The position numbers were made by a program, and so were the translations under genes. Below are positions 43,018 through 51,573 of a stretch of 64,000 nucleotides of DNA, piece by piece. Below the pieces are notes generated by a model. The model worked only from the letters and a program-made list of their open reading frames with translations. It searched no databases and was not told where the DNA came from. Position 1 is the first letter of the stretch; every line of letters starts with the position of its first letter. Location of the stretch: contig JAFYWF010000025.1 in the NCBI GenBank assembly GCA_017558145.1, positions 1 through 64,000 on the forward strand. The letters run 5' to 3'. The DNA comes from Lachnospiraceae bacterium (lineage in GTDB: Bacteria; Bacillota; Clostridia; Lachnospirales; Lachnospiraceae).

Positions 43018-43947
43018 ATGATACCAGTATATTTAATCAATGGTTTTTTAGAAAGCGGAAAAACGGAATTTATCAAATATACCATTTCTCAGCCGTACTT
43101 TAGAACCAAAGGAACAACGTTGTTAATTTTGTGTGAAGAAGGGGAACTGGAATACGAAGAAGTTCTTTTAAAACAAACAAAAACAGCAATGGAAATCATC
43201 GAAGATGAAGAAGACTTCAATATTGAATATTTGATGGAATTGGAAAAGAAATATAAACCGGAAAGAATTATTATCGAATATAACGGCATGTGGAATGTGA
43301 AGGATATGAAGCTTCCAATTCATTGGAGTATTGATCAACAGATTACCATGATTGATGCCAGTACATTTCCTATGTACTATACTAACATGAAATCTATGGT
43401 GGCGGAAATGGTTCGAAAGTCAGAAATGATTATTTTTAACCGATGTGATGGTATTAAAGAACTGAGTAACTATAAACGCAATGTAAAAGCTGTGAACCAA
43501 CAAGCGGAAATTATTTTTGAAGATTCCCAGGGGGAAATTACAGAAATGATGGAAGAAGAGCTTCCTTACGATATCAATCAGCCGATAATTACATTGAATG
43601 ATCAGGAATTTGCAATATGGTATTTGGATTCTTTGGATCATATAGAAAGATATGTGGGGAAAACAGTAGAGTTTGTAGGACAGGTTTTAAAACCCAAATC
43701 TTTCCCAATAGACTATTTTGTGCCCGGAAGATTGGCAATGACTTGCTGTGCAGATGATATGGCATTTTTAGGTTTTGCTTGTGAATATGATAATGCTGTT
43801 TCTTTAAAGGAAAAATCCTGGGTAAAAGTGATAGCGACGGTAAGTAATGAGTATTGGCCGGATTATCATGGTGAAGGGCCTGTACTTCATGCAGTTAAGG
43901 TGGAACAGACGAAGGCACCGAAAGAAGAAGTAATCAACTTTGTGTAA
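43018..43947 (+). CDS. CobW-like GTPase fused to a DUF1980-like domain
   Basis: This is a 309-residue protein. ATG 43018 follows AAGGAAATC. Walker A is GFLESGKTE (9-17), but the CxCC metal-binding motif is reduced: the equivalent region reads ILCEEGELEYEE. The G-domain ends near residue 185. The C-terminal part (about 205-305) has VEFVGQVLKPKSF, VPGRLAMTCCADD and FLGFACEY, like the C-terminal domain of YcgQ/TIGR03943 (DUF1980) proteins that pair with permeases. The fusion suggests a partner of a metal permease; a permease-like gene lies 0.9 kb downstream. It appears to be co-transcribed with the His-rich CobW protein. Confidence 0.78.
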   Translation: MIPVYLINGFLESGKTEFIKYTISQPYFRTKGTTLLILCEEGELEYEEVLLKQTKTAMEIIEDEEDFNIEYLMELEKKYKPERIIIEYNGMWNVKDMKLPIHWSIDQQITMIDASTFPMYYTNMKSMVAEMVRKSEMIIFNRCDGIKELSNYKRNVKAVNQQAEIIFEDSQGEITEMMEEELPYDINQPIITLNDQEFAIWYLDSLDHIERYVGKTVEFVGQVLKPKSFPIDYFVPGRLAMTCCADDMAFLGFACEYDNAVSLKEKSWVKVIATVSNEYWPDYHGEGPVLHAVKVEQTKAPKEEVINFV

Positions 43948-44038
43948 TGGCTTAATATAGAGTCATTATGTAGAGTATAAGATAGGTATAATGAAAAAAG
44001 CTGCAATGATACAGATGGTATATTAGAACGGAGAAAAG

Positions 44039-44797
44039 ATGGAAAAAGAAGATTTATTGTTACAAAAAAGATTTGTTGAGTTAGCGAATCGTTCCTTTGT
44101 ACAAAATATGTTTACTTTCACAGAGTTTCTTTCTTTGCCAGAATTAGATTTATTTTATAAAAATGAGCCCCAGCTAAGATATGCTGGGGTTACTGTTTTT
44201 GGTGGTACAGAGGGAGCAGATAGAAAAGTGATTCGTTTTGGAAATAAAGAGGAATTAGGTTATGAAGAAACTTTTCCTATTGTTTGTATATCAATGGAAC
44301 CGGTATTGGAAAAATTTGGGGAAAATTTAAACCATAGAGATTATTTAGGAGCCCTCATGAATCTGGGAATAGAAAGAGAAAATTTAGGTGATATTTTTAT
44401 TAAAGGTAAAACAGGCTATGTATTTTGTTTGGAAAGAATTGCAGATTATATTGTAGAAAATCTTACTCAAATCAGACACACTCATGTAAAAACCAAAATA
44501 TTAGAAAAACAGGAAGATTTTTTTCAAAAGGAATTGGAAGAAATGGCAGTGTTATCTGCTTCGGAAAGAATAGATGGTATTGTTTCAAAGGTTTACAATA
44601 TGTCCCGTAATCAAAGTTTGGAATTATTTCGTGGAAAGAAAGTTTATGTAAATTCCAGATTGAATGAAAATAATAGTTATATTTTAAAAAAAGGTGATAT
44701 TATCAGTGTTCGGGGATATGGGAAATTTATTTACCAAGGTGTCGGATATGAGACAAAAAAGGGGAAACTTTCAGTTAAGCTAAGCATTTACAAATAG
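44039..44797 (+). CDS. YlmH-like S4 RNA-binding protein
   Basis: This is a 252-residue protein with an N-terminal YlmH-type fold (about 1-170; FLSLPELDLF, GGTEGADRKV, FPIVCISMEP, LGIERENLGDI) and a C-terminal S4 domain (about 180-245; MSRNQSLELFRGKKVYVN, ILKKGDIISVRGYGKF). YlmH binds stalled 50S subunits with peptidyl-tRNA and works in ribosome rescue. In most Firmicutes it sits in the sepF-divIVA region; here it is displaced between metal-handling genes. CGGAGAAAAG precedes the ATG. A GC-rich hairpin occurs inside the coding sequence (44168-44189). Confidence 0.85.
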   Translation: MEKEDLLLQKRFVELANRSFVQNMFTFTEFLSLPELDLFYKNEPQLRYAGVTVFGGTEGADRKVIRFGNKEELGYEETFPIVCISMEPVLEKFGENLNHRDYLGALMNLGIERENLGDIFIKGKTGYVFCLERIADYIVENLTQIRHTHVKTKILEKQEDFFQKELEEMAVLSASERIDGIVSKVYNMSRNQSLELFRGKKVYVNSRLNENNSYILKKGDIISVRGYGKFIYQGVGYETKKGKLSVKLSIYK

Positions 44798-44888
44798 AGG
44801 ATATTTGTGGTAACATTCTACAGTATTTTTTTATATATATTGTTTTGTTTGAGAGTAGTTACATATTATTTGAGAAAGAGGTAATGGA

Positions 44889-45740
44889 GTGACAAGTATT
44901 TTAATACATTCACTAGAACATGCATTTATAGATAGTTTTAAAATTTTACCGTTTTTATTTTTCACATATTTATTGATGGAATTTTTGGAAAAGAAGGCAG
45001 GAGAAAAGACCTTCGTATGGTTGAAAAAAACATGGAAAATTGATCCTGTCTTAGGTGGAGTTTTGGGTATTATTCCCCAATGCGGAATGTCCACTGTGGC
45101 ATCTAATTTGTATGCAGGTAAAATTATTTCGATAGGAACGTTATTAGCGATTTTTCTTTCAACTTCGGATGAAATGCTTCCGATTATGATATCCGGTTCG
45201 GTAGAAGGTGCGCTGATAGCAAAAGTTTTGTTCTTAAAAGTAATGATTGCTATTATAGCAGGCCTTGTTATAGATGCAGTATGTCGTTTTAGAAAAAAAG
45301 AAGAAATTAGGGAACATGGAATTCATGATTTTTGTGAACATGAACATTGTCATTGCGAAGACGGGATTTTAAAATCTGCAATCAGACATACAGTACATGT
45401 ATTTTTATTCGTATTTCTTATTACGATTGCATTAAATGTCGGAATGGAAGTAATAGGAGAAGAAAAAATTGGTAATTTTATTTTAAATAAACCAATTGCT
45501 GGTCCAATTTTTGCAGGAATAATTGGATTAATACCAAATTGTGCTTCCTCAGTCTTAATTACACAATTATTTATAGAAGGTTTGATGAGTTTTGGAACTA
45601 TGATGGCTGGTGTATTGGCAGGGGCCGGAGTAGGAACTTTGGTACTTTTCAGAGTAAACGAAGAAAAGAAAGATAGTTTTAAAATTATCGGTTTGTTATA
45701 TTTCATAGGTGTTGTTTGTGGAATAATTTTAAATTTATAA
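44889..45740 (+). CDS. Putative manganese/metal transporter (ArsP_2-like)
   Basis: This is a 283-residue protein with about eight membrane helices in two inverted halves. The twin motifs GVLGIIPQCGMSTVASNLY and GIIGLIPNCASSVLITQLF mark an internal duplication. The central cytoplasmic loop (about 135-160) is rich in His and Cys (CEHEHCHCEDG), probably a metal-binding loop. The pattern matches the putative manganese transporter family related to ArsP permeases. The start is GTG 44889 following GAAAGAGG. No Mn riboswitch (yybP-ykoY) is recognised upstream. The closeness of the CobW genes supports a role in metal homeostasis, but the ion and direction are unproven. Confidence 0.78.
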   Translation: MTSILIHSLEHAFIDSFKILPFLFFTYLLMEFLEKKAGEKTFVWLKKTWKIDPVLGGVLGIIPQCGMSTVASNLYAGKIISIGTLLAIFLSTSDEMLPIMISGSVEGALIAKVLFLKVMIAIIAGLVIDAVCRFRKKEEIREHGIHDFCEHEHCHCEDGILKSAIRHTVHVFLFVFLITIALNVGMEVIGEEKIGNFILNKPIAGPIFAGIIGLIPNCASSVLITQLFIEGLMSFGTMMAGVLAGAGVGTLVLFRVNEEKKDSFKIIGLLYFIGVVCGIILNL

Positions 45741-45840
45741 TAATCATTTTACTAAAATTTTCAAAGTATGAGACTATTTAAAAATAGTTACATAATCTTG
45801 AAATAGTTTGGAATACTAAAGATAGAAATGAGGGAAGAAC

Positions 45841-47220
45841 ATGTTGGATAAAATAAAGAAGCTATTTCAGGCAACTGATATGACTGAGGGGACTCCCTGG
45901 AAAAGAATTGTAATATTTACAGTACCCATGCTTATTGGAAATATTGCACAACAACTATATAGTACTGTAGATAGCATTGTAGTTGGAAAGTATGTAGGAG
46001 ATAATGCACTTGCAGCAGTAGGTAGCGCAACACCAATTTTAAACTTATTATTAGTTTTATTTATTGGAATCAGTATGGGGGCAAGTATTATGGTTGCCCA
46101 GTATTTTGGTGCGAAACAAAGAAATGAATTATCCGCAACTATAGGAAACTGTATTACACTAACGGCTGTTGCAGTATTGATTATTATGATAGCTGCGCTG
46201 ATTATTGTAAGACCTTTATTGGAGATTTTGCAAACACCTTCAAGTATCATAGACTGGTGTACTTCTTATTTGTTGATTTTATGTGTAGGATCAGTAGGAA
46301 GTGCATATTACAATATTTTATGTGGTGTTCTTCGTGGATTAGGAGATGCTTTTTCTGCACTTGTGTATTTGGTAGTTGCTGCTGTATTAAATATCGTTTT
46401 AGATTTGTTGTTTGTGGCTAAATTTAATATGGGAGTTAGCGGTGTTGCGTGGGCTACAATTATTTCCCAGGCAGTATCAGCCGTGCTTTGTTTTATTAAG
46501 TTGAAAAAAATGACAGAGCATTTTGATTTGAAGATACAGTATTTAAAACCAATGAAAACATATGCCGGGAAAATTATCAAGTTAGGAGTGCCTTCCGGAT
46601 TGACACAAGGAATTATATCCATGGCGATGATAGTGGTACAGTCTTTAACCAATAGTTTTGGTGAAATGTTAATTGCAGCCAATGTTATTATTATGCGTGT
46701 AGATGGATTTGCTATGCTACCAAACTTTTCTTTTGGTACAGCCATGACTACTTATGCAGGACAAAATGTAGGTGCCAGAAAAACAGATAGAGTCATCCAG
46801 GGTGCAAAGCAAGGGACATTACTTGCAGTACTAACATCTTCTACATTGACAGTGCTTATTTTACTATTTGGAAAACAGTTAATGGGGATTTTTACCGAAA
46901 CTAAGGAATTGGTTGATTTAAGTCGTTATATGATGGGAATTATTGCGGCAGGTTATATTGCGATGGCAGTAACACAGAGTTTATCTGGGGTTATGCGTGG
47001 TGCCGGAGATACTATGACACCTATGTGGATATCAATTATTACTACAGTAATTGTTCGTATACCCATTGCATATGGTATTGCGTTTATAACCAGAAGTCCT
47101 GAATTTCCAAACGGACGACAGGAATGTGTTTTTATATCCCTTTTATGTTCCTGGTTAATAGGTGCTATATTGACAATGATTTTCTATTTGAAAGGAAAAT
47201 GGAAGAAGAATTTAATATAA
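45841..47220 (+). CDS. MATE family efflux transporter
   Basis: This is a 459-residue, 12-helix MATE transporter. The N-terminal signature is IFTVPMLIGNIAQQLYSTVDSIVVGKYVG. The second-half counterpart is LGVPSGLTQGIISMAMIVVQSL. The length is normal and no acidic residue in helix 1 stands out beyond the conserved Asp in TVDS. It belongs to the same broad cluster (NorM/DinF-like) as the copy at 3.2 kb but the two share little beyond the family pattern. The substrate is unknown. It is a single gene closed by a terminator; an ACTATTT-AA-AAATAGT dyad (45773-45788) lies upstream. Confidence 0.9.
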   Translation: MLDKIKKLFQATDMTEGTPWKRIVIFTVPMLIGNIAQQLYSTVDSIVVGKYVGDNALAAVGSATPILNLLLVLFIGISMGASIMVAQYFGAKQRNELSATIGNCITLTAVAVLIIMIAALIIVRPLLEILQTPSSIIDWCTSYLLILCVGSVGSAYYNILCGVLRGLGDAFSALVYLVVAAVLNIVLDLLFVAKFNMGVSGVAWATIISQAVSAVLCFIKLKKMTEHFDLKIQYLKPMKTYAGKIIKLGVPSGLTQGIISMAMIVVQSLTNSFGEMLIAANVIIMRVDGFAMLPNFSFGTAMTTYAGQNVGARKTDRVIQGAKQGTLLAVLTSSTLTVLILLFGKQLMGIFTETKELVDLSRYMMGIIAAGYIAMAVTQSLSGVMRGAGDTMTPMWISIITTVIVRIPIAYGIAFITRSPEFPNGRQECVFISLLCSWLIGAILTMIFYLKGKWKKNLI

Positions 47221-47228
47221 TGAAAATA

Positions 47229-47270
47229 ATAATCTCACGTATCTTGTATTTAGATAAGTGAGATTATTTT
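47229..47270 (+). terminator. Intrinsic terminator of the second MATE gene
   Basis: ATAATCTCAC (47229-47238) pairs with GTGAGATTAT (47258-47267), extended by TATCT/AGATA inside, then T's. Confidence 0.82.
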
Positions 47271-47301
47271 GATAAAAAGTCCCTTTTTTACCAAAAATTG
47301 G

Positions 47302-47330
47302 TTGTCATAAAGCTATGAAAAAGTTATAAT
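47302..47330 (+). promoter_or_regulatory. Promoter of the microcompartment shell genes
   Basis: TTGTCA (47302-47307), 17 bases and a perfect TATAAT (47325-47330). The dyad ACCAA-AAA-TTGGT (47290-47302) abuts the -35 element and may be an operator. Confidence 0.75.
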
Positions 47331-47385
47331 AATTAAGAATTAGTAGGTAATTATTTCAAAAGGGTATAGATTGGAGGAACATCAA

Positions 47386-47682
47386 GTGGAAAAATACAAT
47401 GGTAAGGCGTTGGGCGTTTTTGAAGTGGATAATCTTGTGGCTGCGTATGTAGCATTAGATGCAGCTTCAAAAGCAGCAGATGTTACAATTCAGGGGGTTG
47501 AACGTAATCGATTAAAGAGTGGTGCTTGTGTGAAAATGAGAGGAGATATCTCCAGTGTTAATGCTGCTATGGATGTAGCGGTTGCAACTGCATCCCGTCT
47601 TGGTAAAGTAACAGCAAATACTATTATTGCATCTCCTTCAGAGGGAACAGAAATTGCAATGGAAATGACTATTAACAAGTAG
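47386..47682 (+). CDS. Bacterial microcompartment shell protein (BMC-H type)
   Basis: This is a 98-residue single-BMC-domain protein. It starts at GTG 47386, seven bases after GGAGGA; an in-frame TTG at 47371 overlaps that site. The fold signature is ALGVFEVDNLVAAYVALDAASKAADV, followed by the pore-side loop ERNRLKSGACVKMRGD and then SSVNAAMDVAVATA. The usual pore stretch KIGSG is replaced by LKSGA. It would form hexameric tiles of a protein shell. No enzyme, BMC-P vertex protein or encapsulation-peptide carrier is encoded nearby. The second shell gene follows 17 bases later. Confidence 0.88.
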   Translation: MEKYNGKALGVFEVDNLVAAYVALDAASKAADVTIQGVERNRLKSGACVKMRGDISSVNAAMDVAVATASRLGKVTANTIIASPSEGTEIAMEMTINK

Positions 47683-47699
47683 GGAAGGGGATTTGACGA

Positions 47700-47984
47700 A
47701 TGAAAATGCAAGCAGTAGGTTTAGTAGAAACATTGGGCAGCGCTTCCGCTGTTATGATTGTAGATAAAATGTTAAAAACATCTCAAGTAAAATATGAATG
47801 TTGGAATACAAAATGTGGAGGCCATGTTACCGTATTTTTAAGTGGAGATGTTTCCGCTGTAACTGCAGCGGTAGAGGCTGTAAAGGCGAATCCACCCGGA
47901 GGAGAGATAATTGCGGCAGCTGTTATTTCAGCTCCATCGGAAGAAACGATAAGAATGATTGAATTAAGTCGTAAGAAAAAATAA
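47700..47984 (+). CDS. Bacterial microcompartment shell protein (BMC-H type)
   Basis: This is a 94-residue BMC-domain protein: MQAVGLVETLGSASAVMIVDKMLKTSQV, then the loop ECWNTKCGGHVTVFLSGDVSAVTAAVEAV. The pore-loop segment reads K-C-G-G-H where typical shell proteins have K-I-G-S-G, so a Cys and a His flank the pore. Combined with the Cys four residues earlier in ECW, this could bind a metal or cluster, as in PduT-like proteins. That is inference. It shares an operon with the preceding shell gene and is followed by a terminator. Confidence 0.88.
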   Translation: MKMQAVGLVETLGSASAVMIVDKMLKTSQVKYECWNTKCGGHVTVFLSGDVSAVTAAVEAVKANPPGGEIIAAAVISAPSEETIRMIELSRKKK

Positions 47985-48010
47985 TGCTTTTTATGAAGTA
48001 ATACATAAGG

Positions 48011-48049
48011 AGAGGTTGTAACAGAAACAAACTGTGGCAACCTCTTTTA
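48011..48049 (+). terminator. Terminator of the shell gene operon
   Basis: AGAGGTTG (48011-48018) pairs with CAACCTCT (48038-48045), extended inside by ACAG/CTGT, then TTTT. With the promoter at 47302 it defines a closed two-gene unit. Confidence 0.85.
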
Positions 48050-48151
48050 TGTAGTATTTTAGTGAAAAGATTTTGGGTGTTGGATTATGGTGTTTAATTC
48101 ACTGATTATAATTATAAGATAACCTTTAGTAGATATGGAGACATAAGAGAT

Positions 48152-49003
48152 ATGAGCAGTTTGTTATGGTTAGGAATTATTATTGTAGGATGTCTAATTT
48201 TAGTTTTTATTCAAAAGAGAAAACCTACAGAAGAAAAGAAAGAAAAACAAAAAAGAGAATATGAAGAAATATTGCAGATAAATCAAGTGCCTGAACAACA
48301 TTATAAAATTGTTGTTGGGCAATCAAAAGTATATAATATATATAATTGTCCTGCGATAGTTTGGAAAGAAGAAAATGTTATTAAGACATTGTATTTAAGA
48401 GCCAATGCAAAACCTATATTGGCTGAACAGGAAATCGAAGATTATATGTTTTTGGCATCTCAGCCATATGTAGATTTTTTAAGATTTGATGGAACTGAGT
48501 ATCCTGATTGGGCAGTACAGCCGGAATATGTGAAAGAATTATTTATGCCATACGTGAATAGTAGTATTTCTAAAGGTGGAATCGACTATAAGAAAAATAT
48601 GTATTGGATAGGTACCACATGTGTATATGCAGCTTCAATGGCAGAAATGTTTAAAATGTTGGGACGACCTTTGATAGATTTTACTAATATGGTAGATAAC
48701 AAAAAAGAAATGGCCAAGGATAGTTCTATTCCGGAAGATATGTTAGAAGAATACCGTAAGGAATTAGCTGCTAAAAAAGAGGCTTCAGAATTTTTAAAAG
48801 AAGAAGATAAGAAAGATAAAGAATCGATGGAGGGTATGGAAAAAGCAATCCAAGTGATTCGTGATGCAGAACGTAAATCGGTAGAAGAGGCAATTAATAG
48901 TTTGTATGCCAAATTATTAGAAGACAAACGATTTGAAGATTTAGAAAAAGCAACTAAGGATGAAGAATACCGTAAGAAGTTATTTGAAGAATATGGAATG
49001 TAA
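48152..49003 (+). CDS. Membrane-anchored protein of unknown function
   Basis: This is a 283-residue protein. Residues 4-20 form a membrane helix, followed by a dense basic/acidic stretch (RKPTEEKKEKQKREYEE). A folded middle region (about 45-190) has motifs I do not recognise (VYNIYNCPAIVWKEE, YLRANAKPILAEQEIEDYMFLASQPYVDFLRFDGTEYP is only partly quoted here by key words Ala-Lys-Pro, FLRFDG, YPDWAVQPEYV). The C-terminal 95 residues are a charged coiled coil. It probably faces the cytoplasm. It is transcribed in the same direction after the shell genes but separated by their terminator. No function is assigned. Confidence 0.65.
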   Translation: MSSLLWLGIIIVGCLILVFIQKRKPTEEKKEKQKREYEEILQINQVPEQHYKIVVGQSKVYNIYNCPAIVWKEENVIKTLYLRANAKPILAEQEIEDYMFLASQPYVDFLRFDGTEYPDWAVQPEYVKELFMPYVNSSISKGGIDYKKNMYWIGTTCVYAASMAEMFKMLGRPLIDFTNMVDNKKEMAKDSSIPEDMLEEYRKELAAKKEASEFLKEEDKKDKESMEGMEKAIQVIRDAERKSVEEAINSLYAKLLEDKRFEDLEKATKDEEYRKKLFEEYGM

Positions 49004-49056
49004 TATATTACTAAGAATAATACAGTGACGGAAAATGAATATATTTTAGTCGCCAT

Positions 49057-49090
49057 AAAAAAAAATACGCCTTAAGGCGTATTTTTTTTT
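49057..49090. terminator. Bidirectional terminator
   Basis: AAAAAAAAATACGCC (49057-49071) pairs with GGCGTATTTTTTTTT (49076-49090) around TTAA. It serves the unknown gene and the convergent lysR gene, whose stop codon overlaps the end of the stem. Confidence 0.92.
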
Positions 49091-49988
49091 AAATATGATC
49101 TTTCATGTAATCAATAAACCCTTCTACAGCAGGATTTTCTTTTAATGTTGAATAACGATATAAAAATCCAACTTCTCGTTTAGGAATATCATTTTCCAAA
49201 GTAATTTCTATCAGTTCTCCCAAAGCAAGTTCTTTTTGAATAAATTCACGGATAACACAGGCAATTCCTAAATCAATTTTTGCAAATTCAATGAGTAAAT
49301 CCATATTTCCAACTTCCATGATATCGGATAATTCCATATGGTGGGAAGATAAATAATGTTCGACATATTTTCTGCTGATATTTTCACTATTTAACATCAT
49401 AAAAACGGCATGCTCAAACAAAGTTTCTTCGGTAACACCTTCGCGTATTTTTAAATGATCCAGATAATTTTGAGTAGTAACAAAAGTATCGTGAATTTCC
49501 ATTAGAGGAGTGGAGGAAAAGCCCTTAATTTTTTCAGGAAGTCCAATAAATCCGATATCAATACTGCCATTATCCAAAGCACTTATTGTTTCACTAGATG
49601 TTTGACAGCAAATTTTTATTTTAATATGAGGATTTTTCTTAATATATTCATTCAGGTAAGGTAGTAAAACAAATTTGCAAAGAGTAGTACTGACACCTAT
49701 AGTTATATGACCGACCCCTAATTCGTTCATTTTTCGAATTCTGTCTTCGCCGTTACGAATACATACAAAAGCATGTTTTACCTGTTCATAAAGGTATTCT
49801 CCTTCTTGGGTAAGAGATACACCACGTGAATTTCGTATGAAAAGAGTGGTTGTAAGGTTAGATTCTAATTTTGAAATTGCTTTCGAAATTGCAGGTTGGC
49901 TAATATAAAGTTCTTTTGCTGCTGCAGAAATATTTTTACATTCAGCGACGGTATAGAAGATATAATAAAGATTTAAATTAGATTCCAT
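49089..49988 (-). CDS. LysR family transcriptional regulator
   Basis: This is a 299-residue LysR-type regulator. The N-terminal winged helix (1-60; FYTVAECKNISAAAKELYISQPAISKAISKLE, quoted by parts) is classical. The periplasmic-binding-like co-inducer domain follows (about 90-295; IGVSTTLCKFVLLPYLNEYIKKNP). AAGGATCC precedes the ATG at 49988. It is divergent from leuCD with 251 bases between, the usual arrangement for a LysR protein that controls its neighbour. The co-inducer could therefore be an isopropylmalate-pathway metabolite, an inference from position only. Confidence 0.9.
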   Translation of the reverse strand: MESNLNLYYIFYTVAECKNISAAAKELYISQPAISKAISKLESNLTTTLFIRNSRGVSLTQEGEYLYEQVKHAFVCIRNGEDRIRKMNELGVGHITIGVSTTLCKFVLLPYLNEYIKKNPHIKIKICCQTSSETISALDNGSIDIGFIGLPEKIKGFSSTPLMEIHDTFVTTQNYLDHLKIREGVTEETLFEHAVFMMLNSENISRKYVEHYLSSHHMELSDIMEVGNMDLLIEFAKIDLGIACVIREFIQKELALGELIEITLENDIPKREVGFLYRYSTLKENPAVEGFIDYMKDHI

Positions 49989-50083
49989 AATGGATCCTTT
50001 CGTAGAAAATATATTTTAATTTAAAAAGTGCTTTTTATAATACCAATTTATTGATAAATAAAGTCTTTTTTTATAATATAAAA

Positions 50084-50100
50084 CATAACAGCTGGTTATG
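50084..50100. promoter_or_regulatory. Candidate LysR-type operator
   Basis: CATAAC-AGCTG-GTTATG is a perfect dyad containing the T-N11-A spacing (T86, A98) typical of LysR sites. It lies between the divergent lysR and leuC genes. Confidence 0.6.
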
Positions 50101-50120
50101 ACAAGCATAAATAATATGTA

Positions 50121-50150
50121 TTGTATTTATATAGAACAAGATGCTATAAT
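50121..50150 (+). promoter_or_regulatory. leuC promoter
   Basis: TTGTAT (50121-50126), 18 bases and TATAAT (50145-50150). The LysR-type dyad sits 20 bases upstream of the -35, the position of an activator. Confidence 0.6.
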
Positions 50151-50239
50151 GTGATCATTAAATAGAAACGCAACAAAAATCGATTTTAGTAGAGGAGTAT
50201 AGAATTGATTAGCGAAGAGAATAAAGGAGGGTGTCGAAT

Positions 50240-51505
50240 ATGGGAATGACAATGACACAGAAAATATTAGCTGCACATGCAGGATTAGAATATGTTGAAG
50301 CAGGACAATTAATTGAAGCAGATTTAGATTTGGTGTTGGGAAACGATATTACAAGTCCTGTTGCAATTCATGAAATGGAAAAAATGAAGGTAGATGGAGT
50401 ATTTCATAAAGATAAAATTGCTCTTGTTCCAGACCATTTTGTTCCTAACAAAGATATTAAATCAGCAGAACATTGCAAATGTGTAAGAGAATTTGCTATG
50501 AGAAATGAAATTACCAATTATTTTGAAGTTGGTGAAATGGGAATTGAACATGCCTTGTTACCTGAAAAAGGTTTAACAGTAGCAGGTGATGTTATTATTG
50601 GTGCTGATTCTCATACATGTACTTATGGTGCTTTAGGTGCGTTTTCTACAGGGGTTGGAAGTACAGATATGGCTGCAGGTATGGCAACCGGTAAAGCTTG
50701 GTTTAAAGTTCCAAGTGCTATTAAATTTAATCTTGTTGGAAAACCATCAAAATGGGTAAGTGGAAAAGATGTTATTTTACATATTATTGGTATGATAGGT
50801 GTAGACGGTGCATTGTATAAATCTATGGAATTTGTAGGGGAAGGTATTGCTAACTTAACTATGGATGATAGATTTACAATTGCTAACATGGCGATCGAAG
50901 CTGGTGGAAAAAACGGAATTTTCCCAGTAGATGATTTAGCTATTGAATATATGAAAGAACATTCTAAAAAAACATATACTATTTACGAAGCAGATGAAGA
51001 TGCAGTATACGATGAAGAATATACGATTGATTTATCGACATTGAGACCAACCATTGCATTTCCACATCTTCCGGAAAATACAAAAACGATTGATGAGATT
51101 ACAGAAGATGTAGTAATTGATCAGGTTGTGATTGGATCTTGTACTAATGGTCGTTTGGATGACTTAAGATGTGCTGCAGAAGTTTTGAAGGGACGTCATG
51201 TAAAGAAAGGTATTCGTTGTATCATTATTCCTGCAACACAGGCCATTTATTTGCAGGCTATGGAAGAAGGTTTGTTAAAGATTTTTATTGAAGCTGGTGC
51301 AGTAGTAAGTACGCCGACTTGTGGACCATGTCTTGGTGGTTATATGGGTATCTTAGCAGAAGGTGAACGTTGCGTATCTACAACAAATCGTAACTTTGTA
51401 GGTCGTATGGGACATGTAAAATCAGAAATTTATCTTGCTAGCCCGGCTGTTGCAGCGGCAAGTGCAATTACAGGAAAAATTTCCTGTCCATGTCAGTTAG
51501 ATTAA
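50240..51505 (+). CDS. leuC: 3-isopropylmalate dehydratase large subunit
   Basis: This is a 421-residue aconitase-superfamily subunit (HACN type, leucine biosynthesis: 2-isopropylmalate to 3-isopropylmalate). The start at ATG 50240 follows GGAGGG; GTG 50231 is in frame but too close to it. The three [4Fe-4S] ligands are Cys301 (GSCTNGR), Cys361 and Cys364 (TCGPCLGG). The substrate motif [23 protein letters not shown] is present (key residues His-Thr-Cys). It forms a heterodimer with LeuD encoded 68 bases downstream. The short form also occurs in homoaconitase/citraconate relatives, so the exact substrate is likely but not certain. Confidence 0.9.
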   Translation: MGMTMTQKILAAHAGLEYVEAGQLIEADLDLVLGNDITSPVAIHEMEKMKVDGVFHKDKIALVPDHFVPNKDIKSAEHCKCVREFAMRNEITNYFEVGEMGIEHALLPEKGLTVAGDVIIGADSHTCTYGALGAFSTGVGSTDMAAGMATGKAWFKVPSAIKFNLVGKPSKWVSGKDVILHIIGMIGVDGALYKSMEFVGEGIANLTMDDRFTIANMAIEAGGKNGIFPVDDLAIEYMKEHSKKTYTIYEADEDAVYDEEYTIDLSTLRPTIAFPHLPENTKTIDEITEDVVIDQVVIGSCTNGRLDDLRCAAEVLKGRHVKKGIRCIIIPATQAIYLQAMEEGLLKIFIEAGAVVSTPTCGPCLGGYMGILAEGERCVSTTNRNFVGRMGHVKSEIYLASPAVAAASAITGKISCPCQLD

Positions 51506-51573
51506 TGATTAACAAATCTGATAGTATATTAAAATAAATTTATTGATATGATAAAGAGAGAATGGAGATTAAC

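Noticed and set aside
44798..44888. yybP-ykoY manganese riboswitch ahead of the putative Mn transporter
   Set aside because: The 91-base gap is too short for the aptamer plus platform, and the conserved loop sequences are absent.
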